From Streptomyces sp. CB02058 (lineage in GTDB: Bacteria > Actinomycetota > Actinomycetes > Streptomycetales > Streptomycetaceae), in contig NZ_LIPG01000001.1 in assembly GCF_001905505.1 (NCBI RefSeq), positions 1,116,001-1,180,000 on the forward strand: a DNA stretch of 64,000 nt, given 5' to 3'. The position numbers and the translations under genes were made by a program. Positions 39,786-48,667 of the stretch are shown here, one piece after another. Within the stretch, counting starts at the first letter, position 1. Each line of letters opens with the position of its first letter. The notes beneath the pieces were generated by a model. That model saw only the letters and a program-made list of their open reading frames with translations. It was not told where the DNA came from and ran no database searches.

Positions 39786-39825
39786 CAAAATTACAGAGAC
39801 CCCACCGGGTGCGTACGATGAGGCC

Positions 39826-40467
39826 ATGACCGAGGGACTCAGGGAGCGGAAGAAGCGTCAGACCAGGCAGCATCTGTCGGACGTGGCCACCGGGCTCTTC
39901 GTGGAGAGGGGCTTCGACGCGGTCACGATCGCCGAGATCGCACAGGCCGCGGACGTCTCGGTCAACACCGTGTACAACTACTTCCCCGCCAAGGAGGACC
40001 TCTTCCTGGACCGCGGCAGCGGCATCGTCGACCGGCTCTCCCGGTACGTCCGGGGCCGCGCGGCGGGGGAGTCCGCCGCCGACGCCGTGCTGCGCGAGCT
40101 GCGCATCCAGGTGGAGGGCGTCTCGCCCACGGTCGGCCTCATGGAGGGGTACGCGGCCTTCATGAGGGTCATCGAGGGCGCCGACGGCCTCAAGGCCCGC
40201 CTCTGGCACATCCAGCAGGAGGCCCAGCTCCACCTGGAGGCGACCATGAGGGCGGAGTCCGGGGCGGACCCCGGTGACCCGGCCCCGGATCTGGTGGCCG
40301 GTCAGCTCTCCTGGGTGCACAGCACCCTGATGGCGTACATCGGCGGCGAGATGGTGGCGGGCCGCAAGCCGGACGAGGTCTCCCGCGACGCGCTCGCCCT
40401 GCTCGACGGCATTGAGGACCTCCTCGGCGAGAAGGTCCTCAACTACGCGCGGCGCGCCGCCGCGTGA
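39826..40467 (+). CDS. TetR-family repressor
   Basis: The 213-aa protein has an N-terminal helix-turn-helix (about 12-58: RQHLSDVATGLFVERGFDAV, IAQAADVSVNTVYNYFPAKE), followed by a variable ligand domain. Location divergent to an ABC exporter predicts control of that pump and itself. ATG 39826 gives the normal start 10-12 residues before the first helix. Confidence 0.9.
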   Translation: MTEGLRERKKRQTRQHLSDVATGLFVERGFDAVTIAEIAQAADVSVNTVYNYFPAKEDLFLDRGSGIVDRLSRYVRGRAAGESAADAVLRELRIQVEGVSPTVGLMEGYAAFMRVIEGADGLKARLWHIQQEAQLHLEATMRAESGADPGDPAPDLVAGQLSWVHSTLMAYIGGEMVAGRKPDEVSRDALALLDGIEDLLGEKVLNYARRAAA

Positions 40468-40595
40468 CAGCGGACGGTGTGATGTCCGTCATGTGAGACG
40501 TGACGCGCATCTCTTCGCGGCCTCAGGGCCCCTCACGGGTACTAATCTCCGCCGGAGAGCATGTGAACGACTGACAATGCATTGGGGTGCGAATC

Positions 40596-41444
40596 GTGGC
40601 CAGGAAGCTCGCCGTCATCGGCGCCGGACTCATGGGGTCCGGTATCGCGCAGGTCTCCGCCCAGGCGGGCTGGGACGTCGTGCTGCGCGATGTGACCGAC
40701 GAGGCCCTGGCCCGGGGGCGTGCGGGCATCGAGGCCAGCTACGGCAAGTTCGTCGCCAAGGGCAAGCTGGAGGCGGCCGACGCCGAGGCCGCGCTCGCCC
40801 GGATCACCACGACCACCGACCTGGACGCCGTGGCGGACGCCGATGTCGTCGTCGAGGCCGTCTTCGAGAAGCTCGAGGTCAAGCACGAGATCTTCCGTAC
40901 GCTCGACAAGGTCGTACGGGAGGACGCCGTCCTCGCCTCCAACACCTCCGCCATCCCGATCACCAAGATCGCGGCCGTGACGGAGCGCCCGGAGCGGGTC
41001 GTCGGTGTCCACTTCTTCTCGCCGGTCCCGATGATGCAGCTCTGCGAGCTGGTGCGCGGCTACAAGACGAGCGACGAAACCCTCGCCACCGCGAGGGAGT
41101 TCGCCGAGTCGGTCGGCAAGACCTGCATCGTCGTCAACCGCGACGTCGCGGGCTTCGTCACCACCCGGCTGATCTCGGCGCTCGTCGTCGAGGCCGCCAA
41201 GCTGTACGAGTCGGGCGTCGCCTCGGCCGAGGACATCGACACCGCGTGCAAGCTGGGCTTCGGCCACGCCATGGGTCCCCTCGCCACGGCCGACATGACC
41301 GGCGTCGACATCCTCCTGCACGCCACCGGCAACATCTACACCGAGTCCCAGGACGAGAAGTTCGCCGCCCCCGAGCTGATGCGCCGGATGGTCGACGCAG
41401 GTGACATCGGCCGCAAGAGCGGGCAGGGCTTCTACACCTACTGA
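40596..41444 (+). CDS. 3-hydroxybutyryl-CoA dehydrogenase
   Basis: The 282-aa enzyme oxidises (S)-3-hydroxyacyl-CoA with NAD(P). GAGLMGSG (9-16) binds the nucleotide, the SNTSAIP and HFFSPVPMMQLCE motifs hold the catalytic His, and NRDVAGFVTTRL starts the C-terminal dimer domain. GTG 40596 (MARKLAVIG) is chosen; GTG 40587 would add three residues. No other beta-oxidation gene is adjacent, though a thiolase lies at 57.6 kb. Confidence 0.93.
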   Translation: MARKLAVIGAGLMGSGIAQVSAQAGWDVVLRDVTDEALARGRAGIEASYGKFVAKGKLEAADAEAALARITTTTDLDAVADADVVVEAVFEKLEVKHEIFRTLDKVVREDAVLASNTSAIPITKIAAVTERPERVVGVHFFSPVPMMQLCELVRGYKTSDETLATAREFAESVGKTCIVVNRDVAGFVTTRLISALVVEAAKLYESGVASAEDIDTACKLGFGHAMGPLATADMTGVDILLHATGNIYTESQDEKFAAPELMRRMVDAGDIGRKSGQGFYTY

Positions 41445-41454
41445 TCACCACCGG

Positions 41455-41495
41455 GCCCCGGGACTGTCTGATGTGCCGTCAGTCAGACCCGGGGC
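41455..41495 (+). terminator. Terminator of the hydroxyacyl-CoA dehydrogenase gene
   Basis: GCCCCGGG (41455-41462) pairs with CCCGGGGC (41488-41495). Inside, ACTGTCTGA pairs with TCAGTCAGA with one mismatch. Confidence 0.75.
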
Positions 41496-41689
41496 ACCGG
41501 GGATCCGTTGCCGCACAGCGCACGGTTCCCCACGCACAGCCGGAGCCACTTCACTCCTCGGGGTGAATTCGGTATCGGTTCGCTTACAGACGGCAACTTC
41601 CCTGCCGCTGCGGCAGTCAGTTGTGGCAGAGACGACAAGAGAATTCCAGACAGACCGACCTATCTACGGGGTAAATCCGGGGAGCGCAT

Positions 41690-42013
41690 ATGCACATCAG
41701 GGGCGACCACGCCGAGCTGGTCGTCGGGGGCCGCCTCGACGTCCGTAGCGCGGCGGACGCCCGTACGGTTCTGCACTCCGCCGTCGACGACGGAGCCGGC
41801 GACCTCGTGCTGAACCTGACCGAGCTGGACTCGTGGGACGCCACCGGCCTCGGCGTGATCATGGGGGCGCACCGCAGAGCCGGCCGGGCGGGCCGGAGGC
41901 TGGTGCTGCGCGGAGTGCCTCCGCAGATGCAGCGCCTGCTGGTGGCGACGAGGCTCCACAGGATCCTGGCCATCGAGGGGGGAATCGCCGCGGACTCCCT
42001 GCCCAGGGTCTGA
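41690..42013 (+). CDS. STAS-domain anti-sigma factor antagonist-like protein
   Basis: The 107-aa protein is a single STAS domain (SpoIIAA/BldG type). The phosphorylation segment reads D50-A51-T52-G53-LG; family members have D-S-S/T-G-L-G, so the usual phosphorylated Ser is aligned with Thr52. Such proteins switch anti-sigma kinases by partner exchange. No anti-sigma kinase gene is adjacent, so its partner is encoded elsewhere. It precedes the big ATPase gene by 235 bp. Confidence 0.85.
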   Translation: MHIRGDHAELVVGGRLDVRSAADARTVLHSAVDDGAGDLVLNLTELDSWDATGLGVIMGAHRRAGRAGRRLVLRGVPPQMQRLLVATRLHRILAIEGGIAADSLPRV

Positions 42014-42105
42014 GGGCACTCCCGCGCCGGAGGCGCCGCCGAGGGGAGATACGCGCACAATCCTCACGAGAATGTGACGTCGTGGGCGGCGCGGCCCCCC
42101 ACTGG

Positions 42106-42134
42106 TTCGTAGATACTGTGCGAAGGTTTAGGGT
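42106..42134 (+). promoter_or_regulatory. Candidate promoter of the membrane ATPase gene
   Basis: TTCGTA (42106-42111), 17 bases, TAGGGT (42129-42134) about 115 bases before ATG. The -35 is weak. Confidence 0.3.
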
Positions 42135-42248
42135 TCGGCCGTCTGCCGATAGACAAGGACCCACTGGCGGACACCGGACCGGGAGCGACGACGGGCGTGC
42201 GAGGCCGGAGGGGGCAACCGCGCGCTGCGCGTCTGGGGGGCTTTGACG

Positions 42249-44714
42249 ATGGACCCGATCAACCCGGGACCGGATGAGTACGGCCACGGCAACGACCGGG
42301 CCGGTGACGACGCCGGCCGGCGTCGTCAGTCCCGCGATCCTCTGACGCCCGACTTCGGGCACCAGACACCGCAGCAGTCCCGCACGGTGCAGCTGATATC
42401 GGGCGACTTCCTGCTCACCGTCAACCCGGTCGACGGCAGCGAGATCGAACCCTGCAGACCGGGGGAGCAGCCCGGGACACCCGTGCGGCACACCGCCGCG
42501 CAGCGCGCGGACCGTGAGCGCGCCGGAGCGCCGCCCGTCCCGCCGGGGGCGCCCCCGGCTCCGCTGCCCCTGATGGAGCGCCAGGAGGAGCGTGAGCGGC
42601 TGGTGCGGCTGCTCGCCCGCGGACGCTCGGTGTGCCTGACCGGCCCCGCCGGGTCCGGCCGCACGGCCCTCCTGGACGCCGTCGCCGCCGACTGCGCGGA
42701 TCTGGCGCCCGACGGGGTCGTGCGCCTCTCCGGCTACAAGCGCGGCGTCACCGAGCTGCTGTACGGGCTCTTCGAGACCGTCTTCAGCGCTCCGCTGCAC
42801 CGCCCCGACCGCGAAGGGCTCCTCGCGCTCGTCCACGGCATCGGGGCCGTCGTCGTCGTCGACGACCTGGAGCTCGGCGGCGCCGCCCTCCAGGAACTCC
42901 TGGACGCGACGCCCGAGTGCGCGTTCCTCTTCGGGGCGACCGCCGACGTGCCCGCGCCCGCCGCCGAATCCGCCGTCGAGGAGGTCTTCCTCACCGGCCT
43001 CGGCCGCAGCGCCTCGATCGAGCTCCTGGAGCACGTCGTGGAGCGCGCGCTCACCGACGAGGAGGCGAACTGGGCGGGAGACCTCTGGTTCGAGTCCCAG
43101 GGACTGCCCCTGCGCTTCGTCCAGGCGGGCGCCCTGCTGCGCCAGCGCGACGAGCTGCGCGCCGGCCAGGCCGTGTCCGACGACTACGACCAGGACCCCG
43201 ACGACGCGCCCTTCGGCACGGCCGAGCCGCTGGAGCTGCCCCTGCCCAGCCTCGGCGACGGCGCGGCGCCCGCCGCCCTGCTCGCCTCCCGGCTGACCGA
43301 GGCCGCCCGCGAGACCCTGCGCTTCGCCGTCGCGCTCGGCGGCGAGGTGCCGCACCAGGCGCATCTGCCGGCCCTCGTGGGCGACACCCACGCCGACGCC
43401 GCACTGGGGGAGCTCGCGCGCAGCGGGCTGCTCTCCCCGGCCGGCCCCCGCTACCGGCTGGCCGCCGGGGCGCTGGCCCAGCTGGAGGCGAGCGGATACG
43501 GCGAGAGCGCCGACGCGCACGCCCGCAGCGCCGCCCAGCACTACGCATGGTGGGCCGGGCACCCCTCCGTCACCCCGGAGCGCGCCGTCGCCGAGGCCGA
43601 CGCCCTCCTCGCGTCCATGGCGCGCCTCGTCCCCGGCGACCAGGCGGGCCAGGCCAGCGCGGCCGTCCTGCTGGCCCGCAGCGCGGCCCCCGCCTTCGCG
43701 GCGGGCCTGCAGTGGGGCGCCTGGGAGAAGGTGCTCAGGGCCGGCCAGGAGGCGGCCCGGATCGCCGGTGAGGTGGCCGAAGAGGCGTACTTCCACCATG
43801 AGCTGGGTGTCCTCGCACTCTGCACCGGCCATCTGGACCGGGCCAGGGCCGAGCTGGAGGCGTCCGTCGGCATGCGCGGCGCGCTCGCCGACAAGCCCGG
43901 CGCGGTGGCGGGACGCAGGGCGCTGGCCCTCGTCGCCGACCGCTCCGGCGAGCCCGTGCTGAGCACCCCGGCCGGCGAGGAGGGGCCCGCACCGAGGCAC
44001 GACGAGTCAGCCTCCCCGCCCGGCGGCGTACCGGCGGTCATGCCGCCCTTCCCGCGCGTGAACGAGACCTCCGCCACCCTGATCACCCGTCAGGGCCCGA
44101 TGCCCGCAGGCAAGCAGGGTGTGCGTGCGGGCATCATCGGCGGCGCCCGGCGCAACATCGTCGCCGTGGGGGCCGGTGCGCTGCTGGCGGCCGTCCTCGG
44201 CACGGTGGTGACCCTGGGCGCCACCTCGGGGAGCGAGGAGCCGGAGGGGCAGAACGTCACCACCGAGCAGTCGGCGAACGAGGACGACAGCGAGAACGGC
44301 CTCTCCGCGGACGAGCCGGCCGAGGACACCGCATCCGACGACGGCACCCCCGGCAGCTCCCAGTCCCCGGGCCCCTCCGGCTCGGCGAGCCCGTCGGCCG
44401 GCGGCACCCCGTCCCCGGGCGCCTCCGACCCCGGCACGAGCCCGTCGGGCACCCCCTCCAGCGGCAGCCCGAGCGACCGGCCCACGTCCGGCTCCCCCTC
44501 GCCGACGAAGAAGCCGACGAGGCCGCCGACGACCCCGCCGACCACGCCGCCCACGCCCCCGACGGACACACCCACCGACCCGGAGTCGCCGTCGCCCACC
44601 CCGACGGAACCGGAGCCCACGGAGCCGGAGACCTCCAACTCCGCGAGCGGACCGGCCGAGACCGTCACCGCGTCGGCCACCCAGGACGCCCCCGCCTCGC
44701 CCACGACGGCCTGA
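42249..44714 (+). CDS. Membrane-anchored STAND-like P-loop ATPase with Ser/Pro/Thr-rich outer tail
   Basis: The 821-aa protein has a disordered N-terminus (1-105), a P-loop domain with Walker A GPAGSGRT (132-139) and Walker B VVVVDDLE (about 200-207), a helical arm of repeat-like helices up to about 560 (winged-helix-like then TPR-like, as in AAA/STAND regulators), a linker, one membrane helix (about 636-658), and an extracytoplasmic tail of about 160 residues, almost only Ser, Pro, Thr, Gly, Glu and Asp. Topology would put the ATPase inside and a mucin-like stalk outside. Role unknown; signalling or wall anchoring are possible. GTP-loop and DNA-binding motifs are not evident. Confidence 0.75.
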   Translation: MDPINPGPDEYGHGNDRAGDDAGRRRQSRDPLTPDFGHQTPQQSRTVQLISGDFLLTVNPVDGSEIEPCRPGEQPGTPVRHTAAQRADRERAGAPPVPPGAPPAPLPLMERQEERERLVRLLARGRSVCLTGPAGSGRTALLDAVAADCADLAPDGVVRLSGYKRGVTELLYGLFETVFSAPLHRPDREGLLALVHGIGAVVVVDDLELGGAALQELLDATPECAFLFGATADVPAPAAESAVEEVFLTGLGRSASIELLEHVVERALTDEEANWAGDLWFESQGLPLRFVQAGALLRQRDELRAGQAVSDDYDQDPDDAPFGTAEPLELPLPSLGDGAAPAALLASRLTEAARETLRFAVALGGEVPHQAHLPALVGDTHADAALGELARSGLLSPAGPRYRLAAGALAQLEASGYGESADAHARSAAQHYAWWAGHPSVTPERAVAEADALLASMARLVPGDQAGQASAAVLLARSAAPAFAAGLQWGAWEKVLRAGQEAARIAGEVAEEAYFHHELGVLALCTGHLDRARAELEASVGMRGALADKPGAVAGRRALALVADRSGEPVLSTPAGEEGPAPRHDESASPPGGVPAVMPPFPRVNETSATLITRQGPMPAGKQGVRAGIIGGARRNIVAVGAGALLAAVLGTVVTLGATSGSEEPEGQNVTTEQSANEDDSENGLSADEPAEDTASDDGTPGSSQSPGPSGSASPSAGGTPSPGASDPGTSPSGTPSSGSPSDRPTSGSPSPTKKPTRPPTTPPTTPPTPPTDTPTDPESPSPTPTEPEPTEPETSNSASGPAETVTASATQDAPASPTTA

Positions 44715-44722
44715 ACGCGAGA

Positions 44723-44759
44723 ACGCCGCACCGGCCCGCGCTCCGGGCCGGTACGGCGT
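44723..44759. terminator. Bidirectional terminator between the ATPase gene and nucS
   Basis: ACGCCG plus ACCGGCCC (44723-44737) pairs with GGGCCGGT plus CGGCGT (44745-44759), with one unpaired C-A. It lies between convergent genes. Confidence 0.75.
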
Positions 44760-44780
44760 CAGGGGGCCTGCGCCCCGGGG

Positions 44781-45452
44781 TCAGAACAGCCGCAGCTTGT
44801 CGTCCTCGATGCCGCGCATCGCGTCGTAGTCGAGGACCAGGCAGCCGATCCCGCGGTCCGTCGCGAGCACCCGGGCCTGCGGCTTGATCTCCTGCGCGGC
44901 GAACACGCCCCGCACCGGCGCCAGATGCGGATCGCGGTTCAGCAGCTCCAGATAGCGGGTCAGCTGCTCCACGCCGTCGATGTCACCCCGCCGCTTCAGC
45001 TCCACGGCCACCGTCGCGCCGTCGGCGTCCCTGCACAGGATGTCGACCGGGCCGATCGCGGTCGGGTACTCACGGCGGATCAGGGTGTAGCCCTCGCCCA
45101 TCGTCTCGATGCGGTCGGCCAGCAGCTCCTGGAGGTGCGCCTCCACCCCGTCCTTGATGAGCCCCGGGTCCACGCCCAGCTCGTGGGACGAGTCGTGGAG
45201 GATCTCCTCCATCGTGATGATCAGTTTCTCGCCCGCTTTGTTCACCACGGTCCAGATGCCTTCGTTCTCGTCGGCACCCTCCTTCAGGGTGCACGGCGGA
45301 GACATCCAGTTGAGCGGTTTGTACGCCCGGTCGTCGGCGTGGATCGAGACGCTGCCGTCCGCCTTCACCAGGATCAGACGGGGGGCGGAGGGCAGGTGGG
45401 CGGTGAGCCGGCCCGCGTAGTCGACGGAGCAACGGGCGATGACGAGACGCAT
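44781..45452 (-). CDS. nucS: Mismatch-specific endonuclease NucS/EndoMS
   Basis: The 223-aa protein cuts both strands at mismatches and replaces MutS/MutL repair in actinobacteria. The N-terminal domain dimerises and binds DNA; the RecB-like nuclease domain has D137 in GPVDIL and E151-x-K153 in AVELKRR. The C-terminus DKLRLF fits the sliding-clamp-binding motif known for NucS. Length equals that of the mycobacterial protein. The gene is convergent with the ATPase gene. Confidence 0.95.
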   Translation of the reverse strand: MRLVIARCSVDYAGRLTAHLPSAPRLILVKADGSVSIHADDRAYKPLNWMSPPCTLKEGADENEGIWTVVNKAGEKLIITMEEILHDSSHELGVDPGLIKDGVEAHLQELLADRIETMGEGYTLIRREYPTAIGPVDILCRDADGATVAVELKRRGDIDGVEQLTRYLELLNRDPHLAPVRGVFAAQEIKPQARVLATDRGIGCLVLDYDAMRGIEDDKLRLF

Positions 45453-45712
45453 GGTCGGCAACGCTACTCGACGACCACCGGTCCACGCGATTCCCGTCCC
45501 TGGCACCCCGTACGCCCCTTGACGTATACCGATCGGGCTTGCCCCTCTTTGCGACTGTTCGTGATTGGCCGGTTGTGTTCCCAATCTCCTGGTGCGGCCC
45601 GGACTGCGCCCTTACCGTGGAAGCAGGAGGTCGCCGCCTGTGTACGCAGCGTCGCCGTCCTGCCCTGCCCGTAAGGCCCCGGCCACCTGCCGGGGTCGCG
45701 AGAGGAGAACCC

Positions 45713-46105
45713 ATGTCGCTCGACGTCTCACCGGCGCTGTTGGAACAGGCCGAGCGAGGCGAGGTCGACGAAGCCGACTTCGTCGACTGCGTCCGGACCT
45801 CCCTGCCCTACGCATGGGAGATGATCAGCTCCCTGGTGGCCCAGCTGAAGGTGGACGGCGGAGAGTTCGCCGACAACCAGACGCCCCCGCCGGACGAGCA
45901 GGCACGTGGTCAGCTGCTGCGTGCGCTCGCGAGTGATGCGATACGCGGCGCGCTGCAGCGGCACTTCGGAGTGCGCCTGGCATTCCAGAACTGCCACCGC
46001 GTCGCGGTGTTCCCGCTGGACGCCTCGGTCGACGACCGGCTGGCCCGCTTCACCTCGGTGAGAGGCCAGCTGCTCAACCAGTCGCCCGAACTACGGGACT
46101 GCTGA
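45713..46105 (+). CDS. Conserved actinobacterial protein (SCO5389-like)
   Basis: The 130-aa acidic, soluble protein starts MSLDVSPALLEQAERGEVD and looks all-helical in its first half. I recall it as the SCO5389 family, restricted to Streptomyces and relatives and often next to nucS; function unknown. A strong GAGAGGAG site precedes ATG 45713. It is divergent from nucS (260-bp gap) and convergent with the following gene. Confidence 0.75.
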   Translation: MSLDVSPALLEQAERGEVDEADFVDCVRTSLPYAWEMISSLVAQLKVDGGEFADNQTPPPDEQARGQLLRALASDAIRGALQRHFGVRLAFQNCHRVAVFPLDASVDDRLARFTSVRGQLLNQSPELRDC

Positions 46106-46113
46106 ACGCTTCT

Positions 46114-46161
46114 GCCGCCGCCCCGGGCCGCGGGAGGTGCAACTGGCTCCGGGGCGGCGGC
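46114..46161. terminator. Bidirectional terminator hairpin
   Basis: GCCGCCGCCCCGG (46114-46126) pairs perfectly with CCGGGGCGGCGGC (46149-46161), between the convergent SCO5389-like and LLM genes. Confidence 0.75.
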
Positions 46162-46202
46162 GCCCGTACCACCGCACCACCAGGACGACCAGCGTGAACG
46201 CG

Positions 46203-47234
46203 TCACTCCAGCAACGGCAGCATTTCCGTGCCCAGCCGCTGCACATTCGTCTCCGTCGCCGCGAGATCGCCCGACCCCTCCACCATGAGGGCGAAGCGGG
46301 TGATGCCCGTGCGCTCCGCCGTGGCCGCCAGCCGGTCGGCGGCGAAACGCGGCGGGCCCACCGGATGCAGGCCGCAGAGGAACTCCGTGTACGCGACGGG
46401 ATCGCGCATCACCCGGTGCCTGCCGTCGACCGTCACATGGGCGCCGAGCCCCTGCCGCAGCCAGCCCGGCATCGCCTTCACGAGCGTCTCCACGGCGTCG
46501 GCGGGGCGGTCGGCGATCTGGGCCACCCCCGCGGACACATGTGCGACCCGCTCCACGACCTCCGCCGGCTGACCGGCCTCCCGGGCCGCCGAGCGCCACA
46601 GCGCCACCATGTCGGCCTTCTCCTCGTCGCCGCAATGCATCCCGAGGAGCATCGGCAAACCCTTCCCAGCGGCGAGTTTCACGCTTTTCGGCGAGGTGCA
46701 CGCGACGATCACCTCGGGGCCCGGCGGACCGTCCCCGAGGAGCTCGTCGGCCCGGGGCACGACGGCCACCTCGCGGAAGCCGTAACGCTCCCCGCGCCCC
46801 GCGACCCGGGGCTTGCCGAGCCAGTCGAGCAGCAGTTCCAGGGACTCGGGGAAGCCCTTCTCGTACGCGTCGAGGCCGGCACCGAACACCTCCAGGTCGA
46901 CCCAGGGGCCGCCCCGGCCCACGCCGAGCGTGAAGCGGCCTCCGCTGAGCAGATGCAGCAGGGCGGCCTGCTCGCCGAGCGCGACGGGGTGCTGGGTCGG
47001 CAGCACGCTCACCGCCGTGCCCACGCGGATTCTGCGGGTGCGGCCGAGCAGGAGCCCGGCCAGGGTCACGGCGGACGGACACACCCCGTACGGCACGAAA
47101 TGATGTTCGGCCAGCCAGACGGAATCGAGCCCGGACTCCTCCGCGACCTCGGCGGAGCGGACGGCCCTGTGCAGGGCCTCACCCTGGCCCTGACCCGGAA
47201 ACTGGGCTGCCAGTACGAACGTTCCTACGCGCAT
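46203..47234 (-). CDS. LLM-class (luciferase-like) flavin-dependent oxidoreductase
   Basis: The 343-aa TIM-barrel protein has the family features VWLAEHHF, RIRVGTAVSVLPTQHPV, and GRFTLGVGRGGPW. It uses FMNH2 or F420 to oxidise a small molecule that cannot be named. A complete AAGGAGGT ribosome site eight bases before ATG indicates strong translation. It stands alone. Confidence 0.9.
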   Translation of the reverse strand: MRVGTFVLAAQFPGQGQGEALHRAVRSAEVAEESGLDSVWLAEHHFVPYGVCPSAVTLAGLLLGRTRRIRVGTAVSVLPTQHPVALGEQAALLHLLSGGRFTLGVGRGGPWVDLEVFGAGLDAYEKGFPESLELLLDWLGKPRVAGRGERYGFREVAVVPRADELLGDGPPGPEVIVACTSPKSVKLAAGKGLPMLLGMHCGDEEKADMVALWRSAAREAGQPAEVVERVAHVSAGVAQIADRPADAVETLVKAMPGWLRQGLGAHVTVDGRHRVMRDPVAYTEFLCGLHPVGPPRFAADRLAATAERTGITRFALMVEGSGDLAATETNVQRLGTEMLPLLE

Positions 47235-47448
47235 CGCCTCTTACCTCCTTGCAGCCGACGCGGCTGTCCCCCCACTGGCAACAACGTCTGACACGTGCCA
47301 AAGGCACGGTCCATGAAGAAGTTGTTGCGATTTTCCGGTTACCCACCCGCCCCATCTGTGCACTCGCGCCACGCCCGGCACCGGCCGGTGGCCGATGCCT
47401 CTACGCTGGACGGGACGAACTGCCCGTACACGCCCCGTGAGGTGTTCC

Positions 47449-47778
47449 GTGTCCCCGCGCCGCAACCGCCCCCGAGGCGGCGAAAGTCCCACCGGCAACG
47501 CATCAGAGGCGGCGGAGCGGTACGGCGGGGGCGGGGCCACGGAGAGCTGGCAGGGCGAGGAGTGGTCGGTGCGCCCGGTGAGCGGCGCGAGCGCGGTGGG
47601 CAAGCGCTACCGCTGCCCCGGATGCGACCAGGAGATCCCCTCCGGCGTCCCGCACCTCGTCGCCTGGCCGGAGTTCGGCGGGGTCGACGACCGCAGGCAC
47701 TGGCACAAGGCCTGCTGGAACGCGAAGGACCGCCGCACCACGAGGGTGCAGCGGTCCAGGAACGCTCCGCGCTACTGA
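47449..47778 (+). CDS. Small Cys/His-rich protein, possible zinc finger
   Basis: The 109-aa protein has a disordered basic N-terminus (1-50), then YRCPGCDQEIPSG (C-x2-C), and H-W-H-x3-C (RHWHKACW), spaced like a treble-clef or HNH-type zinc site. Without further catalytic residues it is more likely a nucleic-acid- or protein-binding finger than a nuclease. GTG 47449 follows GTGAGG. It ends ten bases before the convergent ABC permease gene. Confidence 0.7.
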   Translation: MSPRRNRPRGGESPTGNASEAAERYGGGGATESWQGEEWSVRPVSGASAVGKRYRCPGCDQEIPSGVPHLVAWPEFGGVDDRRHWHKACWNAKDRRTTRVQRSRNAPRY

Positions 47779-47788
47779 CGGACCGGGC

Positions 47789-48667
47789 TCAGACGTCCCG
47801 CCGGTCCAGAGACACGAAGGCGCCGGCCATGGCCACCGCGGTCACACCGAGGATGATCCAGAGCGGCTCCCAGCCGGTCGGGCCCGAGCTGGTCACCGAG
47901 GCGTCGTACATCGCGCCCAGCTGGTTGGGGATCGAGTACTCGAAGAGGGCCTTCTGCACATCGGCCAGCGACGGCGAGAACATGAACATCGCGAGGACGA
48001 GCGGGAGCAGCACCAGCGCGATCATGATCGTGATGGCACCCGCCGAGTGCCGGATGAGCGTGCCGAGCGCGAGCGCGAGCAGTCCGAGCGTCGCGACGTA
48101 GAGGCCGATGCCCACCGTGGAGCGCACCCAGAACGCGGTGCCGGGCGTGGCGCCGTCCAGGATCGCGGTCTGGAGCACTCCGACGATCCCGGTGGTCACG
48201 GTGGTGATGGTGAAGGCCAGCAGGAAGAAGACCACCGACTTCGCGATCAGCATCCGGCTGCGGCTCGGGCACGCGGTGAGCGTCGTACGGATCAGCCCGG
48301 TGCCGTACTCGGACGCGATGGTCAGCACGCCGAGGGTGATCACACAGATCGAGCCGAGCAGCACGCCGAAGAAGCCGAGGCTGAGCACGGGGGTGCCGTC
48401 CAGGTCGGAGTCCGACACACTCACCGCGAACGCGGTGAGCAGGCCGATGCCGATCAGCAGCGCGATCATCACACCGAGGGTCCACATCGTGGAGCGGACG
48501 GAGCGGATCTTCGTCCACTCGGACGCGATGGCGTCACCGAGACCGGGCGTGCGGACGGGGATCGGGGAGGCGTACGGGCCGGGGCGGCCGTCCCAGCCCT
48601 GCTGCGGCTGCTGGTACGGCTGCTGAGGGGCCCCCGGCGTCTGCGGGAGCGGCGGAGGCGTCGTCAT
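47789..48667 (-). CDS. ABC-2 family permease (second exporter, copy B)
   Basis: The 292-aa protein has a Pro/Gln-rich cytoplasmic N-terminus (1-45), then SEWTKIRSVRSTMWTLG leading into six membrane helices. It starts within the stop codon of its ATPase gene (ATGA). It is paralogous to the permease at 49966-50754: both share the SEWTKIR-S-x-TWT start, an SEYGTGLIRTTL-like segment and an R-D-x C-terminus. Confidence 0.88.
   Translation of the reverse strand: MTTPPPLPQTPGAPQQPYQQPQQGWDGRPGPYASPIPVRTPGLGDAIASEWTKIRSVRSTMWTLGVMIALLIGIGLLTAFAVSVSDSDLDGTPVLSLGFFGVLLGSICVITLGVLTIASEYGTGLIRTTLTACPSRSRMLIAKSVVFFLLAFTITTVTTGIVGVLQTAILDGATPGTAFWVRSTVGIGLYVATLGLLALALGTLIRHSAGAITIMIALVLLPLVLAMFMFSPSLADVQKALFEYSIPNQLGAMYDASVTSSGPTGWEPLWIILGVTAVAMAGAFVSLDRRDV

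Noticed and set aside
41690..42013. Loss of the phosphorylation site in the STAS protein
   Set aside because: The segment D-A-T-G has Ala at the first position, but Thr52 aligns with the residue that is phosphorylated, so regulation may be intact.
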